A DNA stretch of 64,000 nucleotides, from NCBI RefSeq assembly GCF_009014635.1, contig NZ_BKCF01000001.1:620001-684000 (forward strand), read 5' to 3'. Positions within the stretch are counted from its first letter, which is position 1, and each line of letters starts with the position of its first letter. Position numbers and translations under genes: made by a program. Positions 1 through 9,114 of this stretch are shown here, in pieces. This DNA comes from Patiriisocius marinistellae. GTDB lineage: Bacteria; Bacteroidota; Bacteroidia; Flavobacteriales; Flavobacteriaceae. The notes beneath the pieces were generated by a model. That model ran no database searches. It was not told the origin of the DNA and saw only the letters and a list, made by a program, of their open reading frames with translations.

Positions 1-293
1 AGTGCTTTAAGATAATTTGCTTTTTCTAGCGAAACTGCATTTTCATTTCCATTAAGGATCAAAAGCTCATTATTATTGTGAGCTTGTCTAATTTCTCTAC
101 TAAAAACAAATGTGCTTTTCTTAATAAGTTCTTGGTTTAATTGCTCATAACTTGACAACTCAATAAAAGATTGATTTTCTTTTGTAAGATATATAGGATC
201 AAGAACCTCAAGATAGTTCGTCTCTTGAGCAATAGTATTTTGAACAGTAGCAGTGACAAAAAGTGCCACTAAAATTGATTTTAGCGTTTTCAT
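1..293 (-). CDS. Secreted protein of unknown function, truncated by window edge
   Basis: An open frame runs on the minus strand from an ATG at 293 to the left edge without a stop, so at least 97 residues are present and the C-terminus is missing. The start reads MKTLKSILVALFVTATVQNT followed by IAQE, a clear signal peptide with a likely cleavage after Ala-Gln or just before it. The mature part is polar (KENQSFIELSSYEQLNQELI). I do not recognise a family. It lies downstream of the AraC-type regulator gene on the same strand with about 140 bases between them, so the regulator could act on it, but that is inference. Confidence is high that this is a real coding start and low on its role. Confidence 0.6.
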   Translation of the reverse strand, partial: MKTLKSILVALFVTATVQNTIAQETNYLEVLDPIYLTKENQSFIELSSYEQLNQELIKKSTFVFSREIRQAHNNNELLILNGNENAVSLEKANYLKA

Positions 294-432
294 ATTATTT
301 AAGTTTTATATCGAAGTATCTCCGTATGTTAGTATTTTTATTACACTACAAAGATGCGAGGATATACTACTTAAAAGAAGGGAGCTATTTCCCTAATGTA
401 TGTCAATAATTCCTTAGTATTTGTTTTGCCAA

Positions 433-1269
433 TTATACAGCAGCTATACTTTTCTTGTACATTGTAGGAGAGGTTCCGGTTTGTTTTTTAAACATGCGGC
501 TCAAATGAGATGCATCCTCAAACCCTATATCATAAGCAATTTGCTTGGTTGTTTTATCAGTGTAATTTAGTTGTCTTTTTGCTTCAAGAATTATACGTTC
601 GTGAATAATTTGTAATGGACTTACTTTAAATTTTGAAAACGTATTAGACAACGTTTTAGGAGATTTAAATAACTTATTTGCGTAAAAAGATACATTGTGT
701 GCTTCTTTAAAATGAGTTTCAACTAGAATATTGAATGCCCGTATAGTATCAAGTGTTTTATCTTTTGCTTCGGTTGTTGTTAAGTCTTTTTTTAATAAAC
801 GGGTTGTTTTAATTATAAATCGAGCTAACAGTATTCGTAACATTTCGGCTTGGATGGTATCTTCGGTGTCTAATTCTTCAAGAATCATTTCGTGCAATAG
901 ATTAAACTTAACTTGCTCATCTTTATTTAACGAAATTATAGGGATCGTCTCATTTCCGAAGAAAAGTAAACCATAACAACTTACTTCTTTATCGTGATCT
1001 TTAATGCAGTAAAACTCTTTGTTAAACTGATATACAATTGCATCTTGGATTTCACAAATTTGCAAATGTTGAATAGGTGTAAGCGAAATAATTTGGTGTG
1101 GTTGTAGTAGTACCGGCACACCATCTACTCGCAAAGGGATTGAGTTTTCTAATGCCCTTATAAAAGTATAATAGCCTATAATTTTTTCTTTTTTTTGTTG
1201 ATCTAAAAGAGAAAGGTTTCCAGTTCTGAGTGTAGCATTTGTTGAAAAGTGGTTGAAGATACGTGTCAT
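433..1269 (-). CDS. AraC-family transcriptional regulator
   Basis: Predicted DNA-binding regulator of 278 residues. The C-terminal 100 residues form the AraC/XylS double helix-turn-helix: a first helix pair around LFKSPKTLSNTFSKFKVSP and a second around IAYDIGFEDASHLSRMFKKQ ending in GTSPTMYKK, which matches the family signature well. The N-terminal half (about residues 20-150) is probably a cupin-like ligand pocket, as in many AraC proteins, but no ligand can be inferred. The gene reads towards the truncated secreted-protein gene at 1-293 and is divergent from the large secreted protein at 1464, so either could be a target. One copy of the dispersed 10-mer (952-961) lies inside the gene, encoding Phe-Gly-Asn. 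Confidence 0.9.
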   Translation of the reverse strand: MTRIFNHFSTNATLRTGNLSLLDQQKKEKIIGYYTFIRALENSIPLRVDGVPVLLQPHQIISLTPIQHLQICEIQDAIVYQFNKEFYCIKDHDKEVSCYGLLFFGNETIPIISLNKDEQVKFNLLHEMILEELDTEDTIQAEMLRILLARFIIKTTRLLKKDLTTTEAKDKTLDTIRAFNILVETHFKEAHNVSFYANKLFKSPKTLSNTFSKFKVSPLQIIHERIILEAKRQLNYTDKTTKQIAYDIGFEDASHLSRMFKKQTGTSPTMYKKSIAAV

Positions 1270-1463
1270 TAAATAATAGTCTCTTTTTTTTACTCTGAAT
1301 TACATTTTTTTAAAATGTTGTTTTTAGAATACTGATTAATAACGTGTTACATATTTAAATTAATTATGCTAATTTCAAAACTTTTGTAAATTTGTCAACT
1401 CCCCATATTTATTAATTTACATCCTAATTTCACCAATATTTAAAATCGTTTATTAATCTCACG

Positions 1464-4418
1464 GTGAAAACAATATTTATGCATTTATACCTACGATTCC
1501 TAACGTTAATTTTTACATTTTTTATCACTTTTTGCACCTTTGCTCAAGGTGAAGCTAATATTTGGTATTTTGGAGAAAATGCCGGTCTTGATTTTAATTC
1601 TGGAACTCCTGTCCCATTACTTGACGGAGAATTATTTACGCAAGAAGGTTGTTCGACAATATCAAATGCTAATGGACAATTATTATTTTATACAGATGGT
1701 ATCACAGTCTGGGATAAACAACATAATATTATGCCTAATGGTAATGGGTTGCTTGGTAACCCTTCCAGCACGCAGTCTGGAATTATTGTTCCTAAACCTG
1801 GGTTCTCAAATATCTATTATATTTTTTCAGTCGATTTTCAGGCTAATATAAATGGTCTTACTTATTCAGAAGTAGATTTGTCGTTAAATGGCGGAAATGG
1901 AGACGTTACAAGCATTAAAAATGTATCACTCTCTAGTCCAACAACCGAAAAGATTACTGCAATTGAGCATGATAATGGAACAGATTATTGGGTGGTAGCT
2001 CATGAATGGGAATCAAATAATTTTATTTCTTATGAGGTTACCGCAGCAGGTGTTAACACAACTCCTGTAGTTTCTGCCGTAGGTGAATATCATGGTGAGG
2101 GTAATGGTAGCGATGGGAATAATGCTATTGGCTATATGAAAATTTCTCCAGATGGAGAACGCTTAGCTCTCGCCCAGTCTTACACAGATTCCTTTGTAGA
2201 AATTTTTGATTTTAATAGTCTTAATGGAAGTGTATCAAACCCCATTTTTATACAAGGCATTTTTTATGAAAATGGTGAAGGCGCATATGGACTAGAATTT
2301 TCTCCAAACAATGAGTTACTATATATATCTGATGTTGATGGAAGTATCTCAAAAATCCATCAATTAAATATTACACTAAATAATGCAACAGATATTATAA
2401 ACAGTGACACAATACTATACGATGGAGGTAACTTTATAGGTGGAATCCAATTAGCTATTGATGGAAGAATATACTTAACTAACGCTCTCTCACCTTTTTT
2501 AGATGTTATTGAAAACCCAAATGAAATAGGAACTGCAGCAGGCTATGTTAGTCAAGGTCTTAGCCTTAATGGTCGTAATGCAGTTTATGGTTTACCTCCC
2601 TTTATACAATCATTTTTTAATGTAGGATTTGAAGTAGATAATACTTGCTTCGGAAATGAAACTTTATTTACACTTGACTCTAATGAAGAAATTACTTCTA
2701 TTTTATGGGATTTTGGAGATGGAACAACATCCACTGTTGAAAGCCCAACGCATACCTATACCGCAGTTGGTACATATATTGTAAATGTAACTGTAGACAC
2801 TATAGACAATACAAGAACTCTTACACAAGAAGTAACTATTTATAAGGTACCATTGGCTGCAAACGTGGAAGACTTTGTGTTGTGTGATGAATCTGACAGT
2901 GGATTTATGGCAGAATTTGATTTAGATACAAAAATTATAGAAGTCCTAAATGGACAGTCTGATATAGAATTTGATGTTGCATTTTATGAAAACTTGATGA
3001 ATGCAGAAAATGACACAAATAGATTACCATTATTATATACAAATACCTCAAATAATCAAGAAATTTTTGCGCGTATTTACAATGCAGGAAATAGTGATTG
3101 TGATGCAATAAACAGCTTTTTTCTTATTGTTGAAGCCGCAGCCATTGCAAACCCAGTTGATGATGTTGTTTTATGTGAAGGTGGTAATACAAATGGACGT
3201 GGCATCATTGATTTAAACCAATTTAATAGTGTAACACTATTACAGCAATCACCAGATGATTTCTCGGTAACCTATCACTCATCGCAAGAAGATGCGGACA
3301 ACGCTGATGGAGCGTTATCCCCATTATATCAAATAAGCTCAAATAGTCAAGAATTATTTATAAGAGTTGAAAACAACAACAATATAGTTTGTTATGATAC
3401 CACATCGTTTTTAATCACAATAGATGGAATAATTATCGCCAATCGACCAGAAACACTTTACTTATGCGATGACCCCTCTAAAGATAGAGTCGAAACATTT
3501 AATCTTACAACTCAAAATGAATTTATAATTAATGATCAAACAGGTAATTATACTATAAGTTATTTTAAAAACCAGTTAGATGCTAGTAATGGTACTAATC
3601 CAATAAATAGCTCATACACAAACACCTCAAATCCTGAAACAATTTTTGCGCGAATTCAAGACAGTGCAAATGCCTTTTGTTATGATACTACATCATTTAG
3701 CATTAGAGTATTGCAAAGCCCTGATATTGTTTTACAAGAGACAGGTTTTTTATGTACGGATGAAACGCTAACACTCAATGCCGAAATAGGCTACGATGAG
3801 TACCTGTGGTCTACCGGTGAAACAACTTCTTCAATTGTTGTAGATGCGCCCGGAACGTATTCTGTACTAGTAACAGACAATATAGTTTCCTCCCCATTTA
3901 CAAGTTGTAGTGCAACAAAAACAATAACAGTTATAGAGTCAAACGAAGCACAAATTCTAAGTATTGATATTGAAGATTGGTCTGCAAATGACAATACAAT
4001 TATTGTTAATGTAACCGGAATAGGTGATTACGAATACTCTCTAAATGGAGTGCAATATCAAGATAGTCACATTTTTACAAATGTTGCAAACGGAAATTAT
4101 ACTGTTTTTGTAAGAGATAAAAACACCTGTGGTATTGTTAATGAAGATGTATTGTTACTTTTCTATCCAGTATATTTTACACCTAATAATGACGGCTATC
4201 ATGATAAATGGCAGCTTTTTAACGCAGGCCTTGATGGTAGTTTAGAAATATACATATTTGATAGATATGGTAAATTACTTATTATAATGACTCCAGATTC
4301 TGAAGGTTGGGATGGAACTTTTAAAAACAAAAAAATGCCATCTTCAGACTATTGGTTTAAAGTAGTTAGACCCAGTATAGGAGTGATTTATCATGGGCAC
4401 TTTAGTTTAAAGAGGTAG
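1464..4418 (+). CDS. Large secreted PKD-domain protein with T9SS type B sorting domain
   Basis: A 984-residue exported protein. Residues 1-28 form a signal peptide (hydrophobic run LTLIFTFFITFCTFAQG). Residues about 30-385 resemble a beta-propeller-like surface domain seen in gliding-associated proteins. A PKD domain follows at about 410-455 (WDFGDGTTS, then HTYTAVGTYIVNV). Three tandem repeats of about 90-95 residues come next (about 465-755), each starting with a (V/Y)LC(D/E) segment and containing a (E)(I/L)F(A/I)R(I/V) strand. The last 80 residues (YFTPNNDGYHDKW to the end) are the gliding-motility C-terminal domain used as a type B signal for the type IX secretion system, so the protein should be exported across the outer membrane. 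The start is GTG at 1464; an ATG at 1479 is the alternative and still leaves a signal peptide. One copy of the dispersed 10-mer is at 2648-2657. Confidence 0.9.
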   Translation: MKTIFMHLYLRFLTLIFTFFITFCTFAQGEANIWYFGENAGLDFNSGTPVPLLDGELFTQEGCSTISNANGQLLFYTDGITVWDKQHNIMPNGNGLLGNPSSTQSGIIVPKPGFSNIYYIFSVDFQANINGLTYSEVDLSLNGGNGDVTSIKNVSLSSPTTEKITAIEHDNGTDYWVVAHEWESNNFISYEVTAAGVNTTPVVSAVGEYHGEGNGSDGNNAIGYMKISPDGERLALAQSYTDSFVEIFDFNSLNGSVSNPIFIQGIFYENGEGAYGLEFSPNNELLYISDVDGSISKIHQLNITLNNATDIINSDTILYDGGNFIGGIQLAIDGRIYLTNALSPFLDVIENPNEIGTAAGYVSQGLSLNGRNAVYGLPPFIQSFFNVGFEVDNTCFGNETLFTLDSNEEITSILWDFGDGTTSTVESPTHTYTAVGTYIVNVTVDTIDNTRTLTQEVTIYKVPLAANVEDFVLCDESDSGFMAEFDLDTKIIEVLNGQSDIEFDVAFYENLMNAENDTNRLPLLYTNTSNNQEIFARIYNAGNSDCDAINSFFLIVEAAAIANPVDDVVLCEGGNTNGRGIIDLNQFNSVTLLQQSPDDFSVTYHSSQEDADNADGALSPLYQISSNSQELFIRVENNNNIVCYDTTSFLITIDGIIIANRPETLYLCDDPSKDRVETFNLTTQNEFIINDQTGNYTISYFKNQLDASNGTNPINSSYTNTSNPETIFARIQDSANAFCYDTTSFSIRVLQSPDIVLQETGFLCTDETLTLNAEIGYDEYLWSTGETTSSIVVDAPGTYSVLVTDNIVSSPFTSCSATKTITVIESNEAQILSIDIEDWSANDNTIIVNVTGIGDYEYSLNGVQYQDSHIFTNVANGNYTVFVRDKNTCGIVNEDVLLLFYPVYFTPNNDGYHDKWQLFNAGLDGSLEIYIFDRYGKLLIIMTPDSEGWDGTFKNKKMPSSDYWFKVVRPSIGVIYHGHFSLKR

Positions 4419-4420
4419 TT

Positions 4421-4600
4421 TTAAAAATTCTTTTTTAAAAGTTTATCTGTTTTTATTTGAGTAAACCGAAGCTTTCTGGTAATAACATCCATATCAAAAC
4501 AAGGACACCGTTTGCAACGTTTATGCTCCCCTTTTTTGAGATATTTTTCACAACACTCTTTTTTAAATTCTGGCTTAACTTTTTTAATATCTTTTCCCAT
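4421..4600 (-). CDS. Small Cys-rich protein, 59 residues
   Basis: A 59-residue frame from ATG at 4600 to a stop at 4421-4423. Its ATG overlaps the stop codon of the deacetylase gene by one base (TAATG on the minus strand), the classic arrangement for translational coupling. The protein is very basic (about 19 Lys/Arg) and holds a Cys cluster: CCEKYLKKGEHKRC, then KRCPC, five Cys within 18 residues plus one His. That pattern suggests a small metal-binding knuckle, possibly nucleic-acid or protein binding; this is inference from composition. I do not recognise a named family. The gene converges on the secreted protein at 1464-4418 with a gap of two bases, which leaves no room for anything else and supports a real gene filling the space. 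Confidence 0.7.
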   Translation of the reverse strand: MGKDIKKVKPEFKKECCEKYLKKGEHKRCKRCPCFDMDVITRKLRFTQIKTDKLLKKNF

Positions 4601-5505
4601 TATTTAAAAAAAACCTCCTGTGCCATCTTGTAGGTATTTCCGTGCGCTGTAATAATCATATCAATATCTGGTGAATAACCACCTCCCATACTCACCTGCA
4701 CAGGAATTCCATGCTCTTTACAAGTTCTAAACACAAAGTGGTCCCTCTCAGCACAACCTTCAAGAGTACAACTTAACCTTCCTAGTTTATCGTTTTTTAA
4801 AATATCAACACCACTTAAGTAAAAAATAAAGTTAGGTTTTACTTTATTAATAAGCATGGGTAATGTGCTTTTCAAAATTGTTAAAAACTCAACATCTTCT
4901 GTGCCATCTTCAAGACCAATGTCAAGATCACTCTTTTCCTTTTTAAATGGATAGTTTTTAGCTCCGTGCATTGAAAATGTAAACACATTAGGATTGTTTT
5001 CAAAAATCTTTGCAGTTCCATTGCCTTGATGCACGTCCAAGTCAACGATTAAAATCTTTGAAACTTTTTCCAAGTCCAATAAATACTGAGCAGCAACAGC
5101 TTGGTCATTTAACAAACAAAATGCCTCGCCACGGTCAGCATACGCATGGTGTGTACCTCCAGCAATATTGAGCGATATACCATGTTGCATAGCAAATTTA
5201 CACCCTTCAATTGTCCCGCCAATAATATAATGCCCACGCTCCACTAAATCCTTCCGAAGCGGAAACCCTATCCTCCGTATTTCTTTTTTATCTAATTCTA
5301 GCGTAAGTAAACGATGGTAGTAGTTTTTATCATGAACTTTAAGAATAATGTCTTCGGAAATTTTCTGCGGTTTAAAAAAATTATCCTTTGTACAAATCCC
5401 ATTTGAGAGTAAATACTCTGGCAATAAGTTATATTTAGCCATAGGGAAACGGTGTCCCTCAGGCAACGCATATTTATAAATAGGATGGTACGCTATTTTG
5501 AGCAA
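4600..5505 (-). CDS. Histone deacetylase-family (AcuC-like) hydrolase
   Basis: A 301-residue enzyme of the arginase/deacetylase fold, probably a zinc-dependent amide hydrolase acting on acetyl-lysine or acetylpolyamine. Visible landmarks in order: GGTHHAYADRGEAFC (the tandem His pair of the active site), ILIVDLDVHQGNGT (the Asp-x-His zinc ligands), FYLSGVDIL (the third ligand Asp) and MGGGYS near the C-terminus. Length is normal for bacterial class II-like members. The gene starts 14 bases after tex and its stop overlaps the start of the 59-residue Cys-rich gene, so the three are probably cotranscribed. Substrate is unknown. One copy of the dispersed 10-mer is at 5352-5361, read in frame as Ile-Ser-Glu. 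Confidence 0.9.
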   Translation of the reverse strand: MLKIAYHPIYKYALPEGHRFPMAKYNLLPEYLLSNGICTKDNFFKPQKISEDIILKVHDKNYYHRLLTLELDKKEIRRIGFPLRKDLVERGHYIIGGTIEGCKFAMQHGISLNIAGGTHHAYADRGEAFCLLNDQAVAAQYLLDLEKVSKILIVDLDVHQGNGTAKIFENNPNVFTFSMHGAKNYPFKKEKSDLDIGLEDGTEDVEFLTILKSTLPMLINKVKPNFIFYLSGVDILKNDKLGRLSCTLEGCAERDHFVFRTCKEHGIPVQVSMGGGYSPDIDMIITAHGNTYKMAQEVFFK

Positions 5506-5519
5506 GTTGAATAATATTT

Positions 5520-7637
5520 TTATTTTTCTAATTTAAGTTGTATCCTTTTCCTCTTTACATCAACCTCCAGTACTTTAACAGTAATTTGTTGTTGTAATTG
5601 TACATGCTCGTTAACATCTTTTACAAATGTGTCTGCCATGTTTGAAACATGAATCAAGCCACTTTCCTTGATTCCCACATCTACAAAACAACCAAAGGCG
5701 GTAATATTATTTACAATTCCTGGTAATATTTGTCCTATTTTTAAATCATCAATTGTGCGTATGCTTTGATTAAATTCAAACACTTTTGCAGGCTCTCTAA
5801 TGTCTAATCCTGGTTTTTCAAGTTCGGTAATAATATCTTTTAATGTGAGTAATCCTATTTCTTCAGAACAATAATTTTTGAGTGGAATAGATTTCAGAAG
5901 AGCGCTATTTCCTATAATTTCTGAAATATTAAGCTTTAAATCTTTTGCGATTTGTTGCACCAATTTATAACGCTCGGGATGAACTGACGAATCATCCAAA
6001 GGATTGTCACCATTTTTAATTCGTAGAAATCCTGCTCCCTGTTCAAATGCCTTTCCGCCTAGCCGAGGTACTTTTTTAATTTCGGTTCTTGAGTTAAACG
6101 CACCGTTTTCTTCCCTGTATGTGACAATGTTTTCAGCTAATTTTGCTCCAATCCCTGAGACAGAACTCAACAATGGTACACTCGCCGTATTGATATTTAC
6201 GCCCACGGCATTTACGCAATTAGAAACTACATTATCAAGCGAACGCTGTAATTGTCCTTGGTCAACATCATGCTGGTATTGCCCAACGCCAATTGATTTT
6301 GCATCAATCTTAACGAGTTCGGCAAGTGGATCTGCAAGTCTGCGGCCTATTGAAATAGCACCACGTACTGTAACATCAAAATCTGGGAATTCCTCGCGTG
6401 CAATTTTGGATGCCGAATAAATACTCGCTCCAGCTTCGCTTACTACAAAAATTTGGATTTTATTTTTAAAGCCAATACGCTTTACAATGGCCTCTGTTTC
6501 TCTTGATGCAGTTCCGTTTCCGATGGCAATCGCCTCAATATCATATTTAGAAACTAGCCTCTCAATTGTTTTTATCGTACCCGCTTCATCACTTTTAGGT
6601 GGATGCGGAAAAATAGTTTCGTTATACAAAAAACCTCCTTGCGCGTCTAGGCAAACCACTTTGCAGCCCGTTCTAAACCCTGGGTCAATGGCAAGGATTC
6701 TTTTTTCACCAAGGGGAGAACCAAGCAACAATTGCTTTAAGTTCTTCGCAAAAATTGTGATGGCAGTTTCATCTGCTTTTTTCTTGGCATCAACAAGGCG
6801 CTCGTTTGATAATGCAGGATATAACAGACGTTTGTAAGCATCTGTAATTGCTAGTTGTATCTGGTCTGCACAGGCGCCTTTAGATTTGATAATACGATGG
6901 TCAATACGGTCTAAAATCCTTTGAGTATCAATCTCAACTTTAACACGAATGAAACCTTCTTTTTCTGCACGTAAAATTGCCAATAGTCTATGCGAGGGAC
7001 AGCGGGACAGCGGTTCGTCCCATTTAAAATAATCTCTAAATTTTTGGGCTTTTTCGTCTTCAGCTTTTGCTTTTACCACCTTAGTGCTTATAATAGCATG
7101 CCGCTCAAATTCATTGCGAATGGTGTTTCTAATATCTGTACGTTCGTTAATCCACTCTGCAATAATGTGGCGTGCACCTTCAAGAGCATCATCAATACTA
7201 GGAACTTCTTTTGAAACAAAACGTTGCGCGCTGCTCTCAAGATCACGTGTATTTTGACTCATAATAATTTTTGCAAATGGCTCTAATCCATTTTTACGAG
7301 CAGTTTCAGCTTTTGTTTTTCGTTTCTTTTTATAGGGTAGATAGAGGTCTTCAAGAATGGTAAGGTTTTCGGCTGCGGAAATTTTAGACGATAAATCACT
7401 TGAGAGTTCTCCTTGTTCTTCAATTGCTTTTAAGATAGTTGCTTTACGTTTTTCCAAAGTTTCAAACTGTTCTTTGAAAAGCACTATCTGCTCAATTTGT
7501 ACTTCGTCAAGGTTACCCGTCATTTCTTTTCTGTAGCGGGAAATAAAAGGAATAGTACAATCCTCTGCCAATAAAGCAAGTGTATTTTTTATGCTTTTTT
7601 GTGGGAGATTTGTGTGTTTTAAAACGTAGTTGAGCAT
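5520..7637 (-). CDS. tex: Tex family RNA-binding transcription accessory protein
   Basis: A 705-residue Tex protein, a cytoplasmic nucleic-acid-binding factor related to eukaryotic Spt6. Domains in order: the Tex N-terminal helical region (1-190, with DLYLPYKKKRKTKAETAR), a YqgF/RNase H-like domain (about 310-440, ILAIDPGFRTGCK), a helix-hairpin-helix pair (about 480-560, LLSSVSGIGAKLAENIVTYR and VPRLGGKAFEQGAGFLR) and a C-terminal S1 RNA-binding domain (about 630-705, GQILPGIVNNITAFGCFVD). Length is slightly below that of gamma-proteobacterial Tex. It is 12 bases downstream of the secreted-protein gene at 7650 and 14 bases upstream of the deacetylase, forming one minus-strand run. Confidence 0.95.
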   Translation of the reverse strand: MLNYVLKHTNLPQKSIKNTLALLAEDCTIPFISRYRKEMTGNLDEVQIEQIVLFKEQFETLEKRKATILKAIEEQGELSSDLSSKISAAENLTILEDLYLPYKKKRKTKAETARKNGLEPFAKIIMSQNTRDLESSAQRFVSKEVPSIDDALEGARHIIAEWINERTDIRNTIRNEFERHAIISTKVVKAKAEDEKAQKFRDYFKWDEPLSRCPSHRLLAILRAEKEGFIRVKVEIDTQRILDRIDHRIIKSKGACADQIQLAITDAYKRLLYPALSNERLVDAKKKADETAITIFAKNLKQLLLGSPLGEKRILAIDPGFRTGCKVVCLDAQGGFLYNETIFPHPPKSDEAGTIKTIERLVSKYDIEAIAIGNGTASRETEAIVKRIGFKNKIQIFVVSEAGASIYSASKIAREEFPDFDVTVRGAISIGRRLADPLAELVKIDAKSIGVGQYQHDVDQGQLQRSLDNVVSNCVNAVGVNINTASVPLLSSVSGIGAKLAENIVTYREENGAFNSRTEIKKVPRLGGKAFEQGAGFLRIKNGDNPLDDSSVHPERYKLVQQIAKDLKLNISEIIGNSALLKSIPLKNYCSEEIGLLTLKDIITELEKPGLDIREPAKVFEFNQSIRTIDDLKIGQILPGIVNNITAFGCFVDVGIKESGLIHVSNMADTFVKDVNEHVQLQQQITVKVLEVDVKRKRIQLKLEK

Positions 7638-7649
7638 AAGATTAAATTA

Positions 7650-9056
7650 TTATTCTCTAAAACTATAGAATGTATAATGGTCATATTTGGAGCTATAAGT
7701 CCCCCAGTAATAGGTCTCATCTTTTTTAAATAGTGTTTCGGCCTTTGTCTTTTTTTGGTCGGAAAAATCAGAAATTAGATTAAATATATTTTTTGCGACA
7801 GTACCATTTTGATGCTCAAAGTTTTCGTCTAAAATGCCTTCAATCAATAATGATTTTGAATAGGTATAATTTAAAAAACCAGACGCAACTCCAGAAATAA
7901 CACCTCCTACAAACCCACCACCAGGAATATATATAAAAAGATTACCGCTTTCTTCTTCATGACCTCCCATATTAAATATATAATCCTTTCCGTCTTTATA
8001 AACAGCTACCCCAATATCCAACACTTGAAGTTTTCTAAGAAATGCTGAGGTAGTTTTAATATCTCTTTGTTCTTCAAATAACCCTCGTTTTTTTTGTATG
8101 ATAGGGCCATTTTTAAACTTAATAGGTAATTCTTTTTCAGAATAGAAATTGTTTAATATCACATCAGTTTTAGTGTCGGTTATATTTAAAGCCAATTTTA
8201 AATTATTACCCCTAACTTGAAATAATTTGTCATCAATTAAATAACTATTTGATTTAGGAAAAAACCCTTCTTTTTCAAATTGAGGCATTGAAAATGATGC
8301 TATATTTTTATTGCCAGTAGCAATATTAAAATCTATAATAAATGTTTTTTCACTGTACTTGTTTGATGTTATTTGTACATCAAGATCTTTAGTATATATT
8401 TTTACTTTATCTGATGCTTGTTTAATTGAATTAGGGTGCTCGTTACTAATATTTGTAAGACTAAACTTATCATAGAAAAGTTCTTTAAAGGTGTAGTTGT
8501 TATTTGTTTCTTCTTTAAAATAATCACCATCAAAATTAATTATCTTCTTTAGGGGTTTATCCCAATTATCCTTAAAACTATAAATAATAAGATGATTTTC
8601 TTTTTTACTAATTGTAATTAAATGGCAAGTATCAAAATTACTAACCACAGATAAAAGCCTTTCTTTTTTTAATTTAAAATCTGTTTCTTTAACATCGAAG
8701 GCGCCAGTATCAAAATCAAAAACTAACGTACCATAACTCCGGTTATTAGCAGTATTCATTAAAAAAGTATAGGTGTTTTCTTTAATCGTATACACTTGAA
8801 AAGAGATGAATTTTGAAGGTAACTTTGTTGATCTTATATGCTTTATTTTTTCAAAATATTTATCATAAAGAAATCCATAAGTTATACCTCTAGAAATCAT
8901 AAATACAGCAAAATTTCCAGATGTTTCATCTTCTACAACAAAGGTTGCTTTAGGGTTTAAATCTGTGTTTCGATAGGGGTTTTTTATTGTAAATGCTTCT
9001 TGCTGAGCATTAGCAAGCCCAGAAATCAATACTATTAAAATAAGTAATTTCTTCAT
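7650..9056 (-). CDS. Secreted protein of unknown function
   Basis: A 468-residue exported protein of no family I recognise. I place the start at the ATG at 9056 (MKKLLILIVLISGLANAQQ), which gives a clean signal peptide; the longer frame from 9074 would add MRFFLI but begins inside the metG terminator hairpin. The mature protein reads like a beta-rich protein and contains a short glycine-rich hydrophobic stretch near residue 380 (IYIPGGGFVGGVISGVASG) that could cross or insert in a membrane. It ends in an aromatic segment (YYWGTYSSKYDHYTFYSF). It is the first gene after the metG terminator and leads the minus-strand run with tex and the deacetylase. Confidence 0.75.
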   Translation of the reverse strand: MKKLLILIVLISGLANAQQEAFTIKNPYRNTDLNPKATFVVEDETSGNFAVFMISRGITYGFLYDKYFEKIKHIRSTKLPSKFISFQVYTIKENTYTFLMNTANNRSYGTLVFDFDTGAFDVKETDFKLKKERLLSVVSNFDTCHLITISKKENHLIIYSFKDNWDKPLKKIINFDGDYFKEETNNNYTFKELFYDKFSLTNISNEHPNSIKQASDKVKIYTKDLDVQITSNKYSEKTFIIDFNIATGNKNIASFSMPQFEKEGFFPKSNSYLIDDKLFQVRGNNLKLALNITDTKTDVILNNFYSEKELPIKFKNGPIIQKKRGLFEEQRDIKTTSAFLRKLQVLDIGVAVYKDGKDYIFNMGGHEEESGNLFIYIPGGGFVGGVISGVASGFLNYTYSKSLLIEGILDENFEHQNGTVAKNIFNLISDFSDQKKTKAETLFKKDETYYWGTYSSKYDHYTFYSFRE

Positions 9057-9062
9057 AATAAG

Positions 9063-9096
9063 AAAAAACCTCACCGGTTTTTAAAACATGTGAGGT
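9063..9096 (-). terminator. Rho-independent terminator of metG
   Basis: Reading the minus strand, a 7-bp stem ACCTCAC/GTGAGGT (9090-9096 with 9068-9074) with a 15-base loop is followed directly by six T residues (9063-9068). It sits 19 bases after the metG stop and in front of the secreted-protein gene. Confidence 0.75.
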
Positions 9097-9114
9097 CTAA
9101 TAATTAAGGAATAA

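Noticed and set aside
6004-6837. Antisense frames within tex (138 and 116 codons)
   Set aside because: They lie opposite conserved Tex domains and have shadow-like composition; same for frames opposite metG, mfd, ligase, serS and mgtE.
8995-9074. Longer start (9074) for the secreted protein upstream of tex
   Set aside because: It begins inside the metG terminator stem and would put six residues before a normal signal peptide; the ATG at 9056 fits better.
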